Source of the DNA: Okeania sp. SIO2B3
GTDB taxonomy: Bacteria; Cyanobacteriota; Cyanobacteriia; Cyanobacteriales; Microcoleaceae
Length of the DNA: 44,104 nucleotides
NCBI RefSeq assembly: GCF_010672525.1
Contig: NZ_JAAHGH010000059.1
Location: 1-44,104, forward strand
Direction: 5' to 3'
Under the pieces are notes generated by a model. That model saw nothing but the letters and a program-made list of their open reading frames with translations, was not told the origin of the DNA and searched no databases. Position 1 is the stretch's first letter. The number at the start of each line of letters is the position of its first letter. Below are positions 17,304-24,775 of this stretch, piece after piece. The translations under genes and the position numbers were made by a program.

Positions 17304-17393
17304 TAGTGGACTGTTTCATCTTAAATGATGCAATAGAAAATCCACTAGAGATTGCTTCACTATCGTTCGCAATGACAATTCTAACGCACCATT
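17304..17393. mobile_element. Truncated copy of the TAGTGGACTGTTTCA element
   Basis: TAGTGGACTGTTTCA (17304-17318) and the following GATGCAATAG, then GAGATTGCTTCACTATCG, match the element at 3025-3134. The right inverted repeat is absent. It lies directly upstream of the antitoxin gene at 17451, so the insertion may have changed that gene's promoter region. Confidence 0.65.
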
Positions 17394-17450
17394 TTAGCTA
17401 TGTCGGTCTACTACCAGCTACCAGCTACTTCGTTAAGGGAATGCTCAATT

Positions 17451-17663
17451 ATGAATTTACAGGAAATTATCAATTCACTAGAAACTTTATCTCAAAAGGA
17501 ACAGTCTGTTTTATTTGAGATTTTACGGGAAAGACAAAACCAAGAAAAGAAGGATTTTCTAGTCCGATCATTACGGGGAAAATATGCTCATGTTGCAACC
17601 AGTAGTTATGACTTTGCTCGGAGAAAACAGAAAGAAATCGATCTAGAGGATAAGGCCAGATGA
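17451..17663 (+). CDS. Putative type II antitoxin (VapB-like partner of a PIN toxin)
   Basis: This 70-aa protein starts at ATG 17451, which has AAGGGA about ten bases upstream. Upstream in-frame codons run through repeat DNA and are not used. The sequence is charged and helical (LSQKEQSVLFEILRERQNQ, then RSLRGKYAHVATSSYDFARR). It resembles small antitoxins found ahead of PIN-domain toxins in cyanobacteria. Its TGA overlaps the ATG of the following vapC-like gene (ATGA), the usual arrangement of translationally coupled toxin-antitoxin genes. The antitoxin frame is intact while the toxin is frameshifted. Confidence 0.75.
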   Translation: MNLQEIINSLETLSQKEQSVLFEILRERQNQEKKDFLVRSLRGKYAHVATSSYDFARRKQKEIDLEDKAR

Positions 17664-18063
17664 ATATTGTTTTAGACGCTTGTGCTGTTATTGCTTTCTT
17701 TAGAGATGAGTCGGGAGCAGAAAAAGTAGAAAAATATTTATCTGATAGTCAATATAATTCTTTAATTCATGCAATTAATATGTGTGAAGTTTATTATGAT
17801 TTTTGGCGTAGCGAGGGAGAAGAAGTTCGGAGGAAATTGTTCAAGATTTGCAAAGTATAAATGTCATTATTCGAGATGATTTAAAAGTTGATTTTTGGCA
17901 ACAAGTGGGAAAATATAAGGGAACAATTAAAAGGATTTCTATAGCTGATTGTTTTGCTTTGACTTTAGCTAATCGAGAAAGTGCAATATTGGTGACTTCT
18001 GACCGCAAAGAGTTTGAACCAATTATTCCTTTAAATATTTGTCAGATTGATTTTATTCGTTAA
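17660..18063 (+). pseudogene. vapC: VapC-like PIN-domain toxin, frameshifted
   Basis: PIN-domain toxins are Mg-dependent ribonucleases that cleave tRNA or other RNA. The first frame (17660-17860) reads MNIVLDACAVIAFFRDESG with the first acidic residue and contains MCEVYYD with the Glu. It then goes out of frame at about 17830. The second frame (through GGAAATTGTTCAAGATTTGC) continues as VQDLQSINVIIRDD, SIADCFALTLAN and LVTSDRKEF, with the last two Asp residues, and stops at 18063. All four catalytic acidic residues survive across the two frames. One missing base near GTTCGGAGGAAATTG would restore the gene. This is a real single-base lesion or a sequencing error; I see no classic slippery heptamer for programmed frameshifting. 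Confidence 0.8.
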
Positions 18064-18247
18064 TAGGAAAACTTGTGCAGTAATGTTAATTATCATTAAT
18101 GAGCCATAATAAATTAGTTATCTTTGGTCATCTTGAGATGGCTTCTGCTGTGAGCCAAGAAATTTATTTCTTGGCGAATTACTTGGTGTATTACTTATTT
18201 TTTCCAGAATTTTAATCCCATAATTTTTAGTCTTTTAAGGAGAAATA

Positions 18248-18430
18248 ATGACAACTCTTAAATTTCCTTCCCAAGTAGGGGAAGATGAAATTGTACCGAT
18301 AATTACTGAAGAGCAAAAATCTCGATTAGAATGGCAGAAATTTATTGACGAAACTTACGGTTCTTTGGCTGATGAAAATTTACAAAGACCGCAACAAGGC
18401 AATTATGAAGTTAGAGAAATAATAGAATGA
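18248..18430 (+). CDS. Putative antitoxin of a second PIN-toxin pair
   Basis: This is a 60-aa protein with AAGGAG eight bases ahead of the ATG. Its sequence (FIDETYGSLADENLQRPQQG, then YEVREIIE) has the FxxETYGxLAD and (R)PxQGxYE phrases I associate with small cyanobacterial antitoxins encoded before VapC genes. It is followed immediately by the C-terminal remnant of such a toxin. The antitoxin frame is intact. Family assignment rests on pattern recall and context. Confidence 0.6.
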   Translation: MTTLKFPSQVGEDEIVPIITEEQKSRLEWQKFIDETYGSLADENLQRPQQGNYEVREIIE

Positions 18431-18545
18431 TGATTTACAAATTGCTGCTATTGCTTTAGCTAATAATCTAATATTAGTGACTCATAATGTCAGAGAATTT
18501 AGCAGAGTAGAAGGATTAAAAATTGAAGACTGGGAAGCAGATTAA
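18426..18545 (+). pseudogene. vapC: C-terminal remnant of a VapC-type PIN toxin
   Basis: In the frame ending at TAA 18543-18545 the translation is DDLQIAAIALANNLILVTHN, then REFSRVEGLKIEDW. This is a typical PIN-domain end with the ...DxxIAAIALANN... and LVTHNxxEF motifs holding the last acidic residues. No start or N-terminal half exists: a TAG lies just upstream in the same frame, and the fragment runs directly into the antitoxin stop. An internal deletion therefore removed most of the toxin while leaving its antitoxin. Confidence 0.8.
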
Positions 18546-18660
18546 TAGTTAAGAACTTTTGGTTTAATACGGAATCTAAAAAGATGCTTTTGTGGTCTAT
18601 AAAGAAAAGCGATCGCTCTATAATCAAATTATCTTTTAATTAACCAAATCAAAATTACCA

Positions 18661-20010
18661 ATGACTAGATCGTCCCCAAACCATTCTCACAATAATTCTC
18701 TAGGAGCTGTAAATGTTAACTGGTTAGTAATAACGACAGCAATAGCTACGGTTGCTGCTATTGTTGGTATTATTGCTGATGGAGGCACTATTTTTAACTG
18801 GTTTAAAGGATCATCTCCAACAAAAACAGATAATGATAATGTTACTCTTGTTGCCCCCCCTTCTCCGACTAGAGAAAATCAGACACCTAGAAATTATGAT
18901 AATGTCACCGCATCTCAAACCCAGGATGCTAAAACTTACTATAATCGCGGTAAAGAGCATTACGATCTGAGAAATTATGAACAGGCGATCGCTGACTTTA
19001 ACCGAACTATTCAACTTAATCCCAAATATGCTATAGCTTACATTTACAGAGGTCTTGTTTACTATTACCAGGGAAATTATGAACAGGCTATCGCTGACTA
19101 TAACCGAGCTATTCAACTTAATCCCAAAGATGCTTATGCTTACAATAACAGAGGTGTTGCTTACGGTAAGCAGGGAAAATATGAACAGGCGCTCGCTGAC
19201 TATAACCGAGCTATTCAAATTAATCCCAAATATGCTGATGCTTACAACGGCAGAGGTATTGTTTACTATAACCAGGGAAATTATGAACAGGCGCTCGCTG
19301 ACTATAACCGAGCTATTCAACTCAATCCCAAATATGCTGATGCTTACAACGGCAGAGGTATTGTTTACTATAACCAGGGAAATTATGAACAGGCGATCGC
19401 TGACTATAACCAAGCTATTCAACTCAATCCCAAATATGCTGAAGCTTACAATAACAGGGGTATTGTTTACGAGAAACAAGGAAAGTATGAAAAGGCACTT
19501 GCTGATTACGGGGAATCCATCAGGCTAAACAATTCTGAACTTTGGTTCCCTTACAATAACAGGGGTATTGTTTACGAGAAACAGGGAAAATATGAACAGG
19601 CGCTCGCTGACTATAACCGAGCTATTCAAATTAATCCCAAATATGCTGAAGCTTACAACGGCAGAGGTATTGTTTACGAGAAACAGGGAAAATATGAACA
19701 GGCGCTCGCTGACTATAACCGAGCTATTCAACTCAATCCCAAATATGCCAATGCTTACAATGGTAGAGGTATTGTTTACAAAGAACAGGGAAAGTATGAA
19801 CAGGCGCTCGCTGACTATAACCAAGCTATTCAAATTAATCCCAAATATGCTGATGCTTACTATAACAGAGGTAATGTTTACAAGGGTAACAACTCTATTG
19901 AAAAAGCCATATCAGACTTTGAAAAAGCTGCCGACTTATACAAACAACAAGGAAATCAAAAGTGGTATCAAAACTCTCTAGATCAACTCAAAGAATTACG
20001 AGGAAATTAG
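18661..20010 (+). CDS. Membrane-anchored TPR-repeat protein (ten repeats)
   Basis: The protein is 449 aa. A single hydrophobic segment (about 19-44) follows a polar N-terminus and precedes a Thr/Pro/Asn-rich linker (50-85). Ten tetratricopeptide repeats of 34 aa follow, with the usual W/Y-x-x-x-(N/G)RG, YEQA and ADYNRAIQLNPKYA phrases. TPR 6 has one extra residue and a divergent end (YGESIRLNNSELWFPY). Adjacent repeats are nearly identical at DNA level, suggesting recent duplication. TPR arrays bind peptides and scaffold complexes. The anchor suggests the TPRs sit on one face of a membrane. No clear ribosome binding site. Partner unknown. Confidence 0.9.
   Translation: MTRSSPNHSHNNSLGAVNVNWLVITTAIATVAAIVGIIADGGTIFNWFKGSSPTKTDNDNVTLVAPPSPTRENQTPRNYDNVTASQTQDAKTYYNRGKEHYDLRNYEQAIADFNRTIQLNPKYAIAYIYRGLVYYYQGNYEQAIADYNRAIQLNPKDAYAYNNRGVAYGKQGKYEQALADYNRAIQINPKYADAYNGRGIVYYNQGNYEQALADYNRAIQLNPKYADAYNGRGIVYYNQGNYEQAIADYNQAIQLNPKYAEAYNNRGIVYEKQGKYEKALADYGESIRLNNSELWFPYNNRGIVYEKQGKYEQALADYNRAIQINPKYAEAYNGRGIVYEKQGKYEQALADYNRAIQLNPKYANAYNGRGIVYKEQGKYEQALADYNQAIQINPKYADAYYNRGNVYKGNNSIEKAISDFEKAADLYKQQGNQKWYQNSLDQLKELRGN
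18949..19870 (+). repeat. 102-bp intragenic tandem repeats (TPR-encoding)
   Basis: The phrase GAACAGGCG(c/a)TCGCTGACTA recurs every 102 bp through the TPR gene, with only scattered base differences. This explains the open but meaningless reading frames on the opposite strand and in the second forward frame. Confidence 0.85.
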
Positions 20011-20015
20011 TATTT

Positions 20016-20125
20016 GTAGGTTGGGTTCAGGTAACGTTAGCGCCAGCTTATCCGTAGGATAAACCCAACATCAGCCCAAAACGCCAAGGTGTTGTTGGGT
20101 TTCACTGTCGTTCTACCCAACCTAC
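20016..20125. mobile_element. MITE-like GTAGGTTGGGT element with inner hairpin
   Basis: The outer repeats are GTAGGTTGGGT (20016-20026) and ACCCAACCTAC (20115-20125). An inner perfect hairpin pairs AAACCCAACA (20061-20070) with TGTTGGGTTT (20093-20102). It lies six bases after the TPR gene stop, so it could act as a transcript-ending or transcript-stabilising structure. Single GTAGGTTGGGTT ends of the same family occur near 2573 and 2752. Confidence 0.65.
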
Positions 20126-20265
20126 TTTTATCGAGTTCAACACTTCCCAAAAACGATCTTTACTTCAACCAAACCATCAATAGCAACTGATAACTAATAA
20201 CTAATAACTGAAATAGTCAAGGAGAGACTTTAAACCTTTCGGCGTTAATTATCAATTATCCATTA

Positions 20266-20592
20266 TCAATTATCCATTAAATAATCAGCCCATTCGCGCA
20301 CCCGACTATGGGCTACTGAAACCCCCTGACAACGATAATCCTCAAGGGATAATTTACTTTGCTCAACCATTTCCTCTTCCGTCAAAGATATAAAATTTAA
20401 CGTTGAATCTATCTCTCCGTAATCTAGTAATTATTCTGTTTTTTTATCGAATTCATTTATCAGTAATTCCTCAAAATATTCTAAATTACCAGATGAATTT
20501 ACCAGCCATTTTTGGAGCAGATTTTTAACTTGCTCTCCCGGTAGTGGCTCCAGGCGTTCTCATATTTTTTGTCTGAGATTATTTGCTTTCAT
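20266..20592 (-). pseudogene. Antitoxin-like small gene with two internal stops (copy A)
   Basis: On the minus strand from ATG 20592 the frame reads MKANNLRQKI, a TGA at codon 11, then PGEQVKNLLQKWLVNSSGNL, ELLINEFDKKTE, a TAA at codon 54, then DYGEIDSTLNFISLTEEEM and VSVAHSRVREWADYLMDN, ending at TGA 20266. The overall shape (helical, SLTEEEMVEQSKLSLEDY then a short tail) looks like a cyanobacterial antitoxin. The first 261 bp (20332-20592) match 21750-22010 without indels; the C-termini differ. Both copies are interrupted, at different places. Confidence 0.7.
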
Positions 20593-20660
20593 AAATATCC
20601 AGATTAAATTATAATTTATAGTCTACCATAAATCATAGAAATTATAGGAAATATATAACC

Positions 20661-21581
20661 ATGACATTTATCAGCCCTAAAATCGACTTTGCCTTTAAAA
20701 AAATCTTTGGTTCTGTTCACAGTCAAAAAATCCTCATTAGCTTTCTCAATGCCATAGTTTATAACAATCAAAATGTTATTCAATCTCTCAAAATAATTAA
20801 CCCCTATAACCCTGGAGTTACTAACAATATCAAAGATACTTATTTTGATTTCAAAGCACTTTTAGATAATAATTATACCGTCGTTATTAAAATGCAAGCA
20901 TTGAAGATAGATGATTTTGAAAAACCACAAATTTATAACTTAGCTAAAGCTTATGGAAATCAATTAGATAAAACGCAGGGTTATATGATGTTGCAACCTT
21001 TTATAGCTTTAACAATCGTCGATTTTGTTTTGTTTGAAGATACTGAGAGAATGATTACTAAATTCAGACTTCAAGAAGAGAAAAAATCGATTTATTACGA
21101 AGATGAATTAACATTAATGTTTGTAGAATTACCCAAATTTAACAAGAAATTATTAGAATTAGAAAGCCTCAGCGATAAATGGATATACTTTATTAAATCC
21201 GCTCCAAATTTAGAAGTAATACCAGAATCATTGGAAGAAGTATCAGAAATAGAAGCAGCATTAAAGATAGCAAATCGAGCCAACTTAAACAATAAAGAAT
21301 TAGAGGAAGTAGAGCAACAAGAAAAGTTGATGAGAGATCAACAAGGACAAATTAGTTTCGCGAGAAACGAAGGAATTGAAATTGGAAGGGAAGAAGGAAT
21401 TGGAATTGGAGTAGTGAAACAAATCTTACGTCAAATTCGCCGAAAATTTGGGGAAATATCTCCAGAAGTCCAGACTCAGATAGAGAAATTATCTTTGGAA
21501 AAATTAGATATTTTAGGTGAAGAAATTTTTGATTTAGCAACAGTGGTAGATTTGGAAAACTGGCTAAATAATAATGGATAA
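20661..21581 (+). CDS. Rpn-like PD-(D/E)XK nuclease family protein with DUF4351-type tail
   Basis: The protein is 306 aa. The N-terminus (ISPKIDFAFKKIFGSVHSQK) is typical of Rpn/PDDEXK_2 transposase-like nucleases, which promote recombination. The C-terminus (ILRQIRRKFGEISPEVQTQI, then LSLEKLDILGEEIFDLATV) matches the DUF4351 pattern common in cyanobacterial members. A run of GIEIGREEGIGIG links the two. In the catalytic region I read YFDFKALLDNNYTVVIKMQ, where most relatives have a Glu before M/I-Q (IEMQ). The Glu-to-Lys change may reduce or abolish nuclease activity. AGGAAA lies ahead of the ATG. It sits between two related interrupted antitoxin-like genes on the opposite strand. Confidence 0.85.
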   Translation: MTFISPKIDFAFKKIFGSVHSQKILISFLNAIVYNNQNVIQSLKIINPYNPGVTNNIKDTYFDFKALLDNNYTVVIKMQALKIDDFEKPQIYNLAKAYGNQLDKTQGYMMLQPFIALTIVDFVLFEDTERMITKFRLQEEKKSIYYEDELTLMFVELPKFNKKLLELESLSDKWIYFIKSAPNLEVIPESLEEVSEIEAALKIANRANLNNKELEEVEQQEKLMRDQQGQISFARNEGIEIGREEGIGIGVVKQILRQIRRKFGEISPEVQTQIEKLSLEKLDILGEEIFDLATVVDLENWLNNNG

Positions 21582-21610
21582 TTGATAATGAAAAAGTTTT
21601 TTAAGTCTCT

Positions 21611-21626
21611 AGTTTTCTAGAAAACT
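21611..21626. terminator. 16-bp perfect palindrome between convergent genes
   Basis: AGTTTTCTAGAAAACT is perfectly self-complementary, flanked by CTCT on both sides. It lies between the plus-strand Rpn-like gene and the minus-strand pseudogene. It could be a bidirectional terminator or a protein site; the stem is AT-rich and the evidence weak. Confidence 0.3.
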
Positions 21627-21641
21627 CTCTATTTTAAAGTC

Positions 21642-22010
21642 TCATTCATCTTGAGTTAGCTTAACCGCAGCATTGAGAATATCGTCCTCAGTTACCAAAG
21701 AATCTAACCAGTCTTGATTTAGCTGCGGTTTAATTTTTTCTATTTGACGACGATAATCCTCAAGGGCTAATTTACTTTTCTCAATCATTTCCTCTTCTGT
21801 CAAAGATATAAAATTTAATGTTGAATCTATCTCTCCGTAATCTAGTAATTCTTCTGTTTTTTGATGGGATTCATTTATCAGTAACTCCTCAAAATATTCT
21901 AAATTACCAGATGAATTTACTAGCCATTTTCGGAGCAGATTTTTTACTTGCTCTCACGGTAGTTGCTCCAGGTGTTCTAATATTTTCTGTCTGAGATTAT
22001 TTGCTGTCAT
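21642..22010 (-). pseudogene. Antitoxin-like small gene with one internal stop (copy B)
   Basis: From ATG 22010 on the minus strand the frame reads MTANNLRQKILEHLEQLP, a TGA at codon 19 (a CGA-to-TGA change by comparison with family context), then EQVKNLLRKWLVNSSGNLE, ELLDYGEIDSTLNFISLTEE, LALEDYRRQIEKIKPQLNQD, then SLVTEDDILNAAVKLTQDE and a stop at 21642. The first 87 codons are homologous to copy A (20332-20592) but the C-terminus is different and longer. A read-through or internal start would give a nearly full-length protein. Confidence 0.7.
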
Positions 22011-22170
22011 AACCGTTTTTTGAGTTGTCAGTTTTTAGTTGTTATAGCATGAATTAATAAGGTACAGTATTATTTAGTTTTGATAATTCATTTAACTATT
22101 GTCCAATAGTTAAGGAAGCAAACTCACAAAGTAGCGATCGCTTGATTACTCAGTTTTGATAATTAACAGG

Positions 22171-22254
22171 ACTTACGCAAATTCTTAGACAATACGCTAT
22201 CGGTATGGGGCGAATGCCATTCGCCCCTACTAGATATGGCGGTTCTGCGTAAGT
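22171..22254. mobile_element. Inverted-repeat insertion in array unit 1
   Basis: ACTTACGCA (22171-22179) and TGCGTAAGT (22246-22254) flank an inner hairpin GGGGCGAAT (22207-22215) / ATTCGCCCC (22219-22227). The insertion makes the first array unit about 97 bp longer than the rest. A single AGGACTTACGCA end occurs again near 37527. Confidence 0.65.
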
Positions 22255-22430
22255 ACTGATTAATTTAACTATTGTCCAATAGTTAAGGGAGCAAACTCAC
22301 AAAGTAGCGATCGCCTGATTATCCATACTGAATAATTCATTTAACTATTGTCCAATAGTAAAGGAAACTGACAAGGTAGCGATCGCCTGATTATTCAGTC
22401 TCAATTATTAATTTAACTATTGTCCAACAG

Positions 22431-22546
22431 TTACAGCAGATTCCAAGTATATGAAGTACAGATATTAATAATTAAATGTTCTTAGTGCGAGCATCTTGCT
22501 CGCGCGGGTGTACCTCACCAAAGTGGAATCCGCTGTAACAGAGGAA
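22431..22546. mobile_element. Inverted-repeat insertion in array unit 4
   Basis: TTACAGCAGATTCCA and TGGAATCCGCTGTAA match 14 of 15 as inverted repeats around about 85 bp that include GCGAGCATCTTGCTCGC. The insertion falls inside the palindrome-to-HIP1 segment of unit 4. Its right end is followed by the expected AGGAAACTGGCAAGGTAGCG. The short string CAG flanks both sides and could be a target duplication. Confidence 0.65.
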
Positions 22547-23189
22547 ACTGGCAAGGTAGCGATCGCCTAATTATTCAGTCTCAATTATTAATTTAACTAT
22601 TGTCCAATAGTTAAGGGAGCAAACTCACAAAGTAGCGATCGCCTAATTATTCAGTCTCAATTATTAATTTAACTATTGTCCAATAGTTAAGGGAGCAAAC
22701 TCACAAAGTAGCGATCGCCTGATTATTCAGTCTCAATTATTAATTTAACTATTGTCCAATAGTTAAGGGAGCAAACTCACAAAGTAGCGATCGCCTAATT
22801 ATTCAGTATCGAGCATTAATTTAACTATTGTCCAATAGTTAAGGGAGCAAACTCACAAAGTAGCGATCGCTTGATTACTCAGTCTCAAGCATTAATTTAA
22901 CTATTGTCCAATAGTTAAGGGAGGAAACTCACAAAGTAGCGATCGCCTAATTATTCAGTATCGAGCATTAATTTAACTATTGTCCAATAGTTAAGGGAGC
23001 AAACTCACAAAGTAGCGATCGCCTGATTATTCAGTCTCAATTATTAATTTAACTATTGTCCAATAGTTAAGGGAGGAAACTCACAAAGTAGCGATCGCCT
23101 AATTATTCAATCTCAATTATTAATTTAACTATTGTCCAATAGTTAAGGGAGGAAACTCACAAAGTAGCGATCGCCTAATTATTCAGTAT

Positions 23190-23342
23190 TAGACATCTCC
23201 AAAAATCAAAAATAAAATCAATTATTACCCAGAAATTATCAATTATTCTTCCCTGTTCCCTGTTCCCTGTTCCCTGTTCCCTGTTCCCTGTTCCCTGTTC
23301 CCTGTTCCCTGTTCCCTGTTCCCTCTTTTATGGAAATGTCTA
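23190..23342. mobile_element. MITE with TAGACATCTCCA termini, copy 1
   Basis: TAGACATCTCCA (23190-23201) and TGGAAATGTCTA (23331-23342) match 11 of 12. The inside reads AAAATCAAAAATAAAATCAA, then a CCCTGTT heptanucleotide repeat of about ten copies (23251-23324). It abuts the end of the 76-bp array. Related copies lie at 27762-28056 and, degenerate, at 43956-44052. TA at both edges fits insertion at a TA target, as IS630/Tc1-type enzymes do. Confidence 0.8.
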
Positions 23343-23461
23343 TTGTGATGATTGATATCAGTTTTGCCTCACTTGCCAACCTACGGTATTATGACTCAAT
23401 AATATTAAGATTACTTTTAACTCTTAACTTTTGACTTTTGATTTTTGAATTTTGACTTATT

Positions 23462-24775
23462 ATGTTAACTCCAGGAAAAATTTTAAAAGAACGTTACCAA
23501 CTACAAAAACAATTAGGTCATGTTGTAGCAGGTCGTAAAACTTGGCTAGCATTTGATTCCCAGTCACAAGAACAAGTAACCATCAAAATGTTAGCTTATA
23601 GCCCAGAAATGTTAGGGCAAGAATTAAATTTATTTGAGGCAGAAGCCCAAATTTTACAAGCCCTAAATCATCCTCGCATCCCTAATTATCGCGATTATTT
23701 TTTATTATATAAAGAAGCTGATGCAGGTTTATCATGGTTTGCATTAGTACAAGATTATATTCCCGGTTTTTCCCTCCAAGAATTATTAGATAGAGAGAAA
23801 AAATTTACAGAAGCAGATGTCAATAAAATTGCCAAAGAAGTATTAGAAATTCTGATTTATCTCCACGAACTAGAGCCTCCTGTTTTGCATCGAGATATTA
23901 AACCAAGTAACTTAATTATGGGTGCAGACCAACAAGTTTATCTGGTAGATTTTGGCGGAGTCCAATCTCAAGGTAATGCTAATGGAGCAACTTTTACTAT
24001 TGTAGGAACTATAGGTTATGCACCCCTAGAACAATTTTGGGGTAGAGCAGTTCCAGCTTCAGATTTATATGCTTTAGGAACAACTTTAATTCATTTACTA
24101 ACTGGAATTATCCCCGCAGATTTACCACAAAAAAATTATCAGATTCAATTTACTGACAAAGTTGATATTAGTCCTAGTTTAGGAACATGGATTAGTAAAA
24201 TCACAGAAATGGATTTGGAAAGACGTTTTAAAAGTGCCCGTGAAGCATTATTAAACCTCGAATCACAAGCTAAATCTCAATCAAAATCACAACCGAGACT
24301 TATCTCCTCCAAAAAATCTGCAATTTTGAGCAGTATTATTAGTATTAATAAATCTTCAGACCTAATAGAAATATATACTCATGCTCCTAGTTTGAGAGAG
24401 CTAAAAAATTCTGGAATTGTTGGTGGAGCGCTTTGTATATTTTTTGGTTTACTGTTAACTAATCCAATTTATGGAATATTATTTTTTATCATTATTTTTG
24501 TGGGAATATATATACTATTTGGAGAAAAGAATTATATTTATATTGACCGTAATAATTTTCAGGTAGAACGACATTTATTTGATTTTGTTTACGGGAAATG
24601 TCAGGGAAATACTAGAGATATTTTACAAGTATTATCATCTAAATTTGAATCTGGTTATCAAGTTACAATTCAATCTCAAATAGATAAATCTCAACTCGAA
24701 CGAGCGATGAATGCAAAAGATAGCACGCGGTTAGCTCAGGAAATTAATGAATGGTTAAATCAAAAACCAGATTGA
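23462..24775 (+). CDS. Serine/threonine protein kinase with C-terminal membrane segment
   Basis: This is a 437-aa Hanks-type kinase. Residues 10-270 form the kinase domain, with a degenerate glycine loop (LGHVVAGRKTWLAFD), an ATP-binding Lys in VTIKML, the catalytic loop HRDIKPSN (about 142-149), DFGG (about 162-165) and an APLEQF activation-segment end. A Ser/Lys/Gln-rich linker leads to a two-pass hydrophobic segment (about 318-353). A short C-terminal domain (about 355-437) of unknown function follows. The activation loop lacks the usual long insert, as in many cyanobacterial kinases. There is no obvious ribosome binding site. It stands alone, downstream of the tandem array and a MITE. Substrates are unknown. 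Confidence 0.92.
   Translation: MLTPGKILKERYQLQKQLGHVVAGRKTWLAFDSQSQEQVTIKMLAYSPEMLGQELNLFEAEAQILQALNHPRIPNYRDYFLLYKEADAGLSWFALVQDYIPGFSLQELLDREKKFTEADVNKIAKEVLEILIYLHELEPPVLHRDIKPSNLIMGADQQVYLVDFGGVQSQGNANGATFTIVGTIGYAPLEQFWGRAVPASDLYALGTTLIHLLTGIIPADLPQKNYQIQFTDKVDISPSLGTWISKITEMDLERRFKSAREALLNLESQAKSQSKSQPRLISSKKSAILSSIISINKSSDLIEIYTHAPSLRELKNSGIVGGALCIFFGLLLTNPIYGILFFIIIFVGIYILFGEKNYIYIDRNNFQVERHLFDFVYGKCQGNTRDILQVLSSKFESGYQVTIQSQIDKSQLERAMNAKDSTRLAQEINEWLNQKPD

Larger units (their letters stand above)
22094..23189. repeat. 12-unit, 76-bp tandem array of palindrome plus HIP1 site
   Basis: An 18-bp palindrome AACTATTGTCCAATAGTT (8-bp arms around TC) starts at 22094, 22267, 22343 (right arm altered), 22415 (right arm altered), 22595, 22671, 22747, 22823, 22899, 22975, 23051 and 23127. 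From unit 5 on the spacing is exactly 76 bp. Each unit continues with AAGGGAG(c/g)AAACTCACAAAG, then TAGCGATCGCC (a HIP1 site) and an AT-rich ATTCAGTCTCAATTATTAAT tail. Variants in the tail (TCTCAATTATT versus TATCGAGCATT) alternate, suggesting duplication of multi-unit blocks. Two MITE-like insertions split units 1 and 4. There is no conserved ORF. The whole unit is conserved, so it is not CRISPR. Confidence 0.95.

Noticed and set aside
17660-18063. Programmed ribosomal frameshift in the VapC-like gene
   Set aside because: No slippery heptamer or downstream structure is evident. A single missing base explains the pattern more simply.
18811-19981. Long ORFs in other frames and on the minus strand across the TPR gene
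   Set aside because: They are shadows created by the 102-bp coding repeats; codon pattern and protein homology support only the TPR frame.
22094-23189. CRISPR array
   Set aside because: The whole 76-bp unit is conserved with no variable spacers, units carry HIP1 sites, and no cas gene is nearby.
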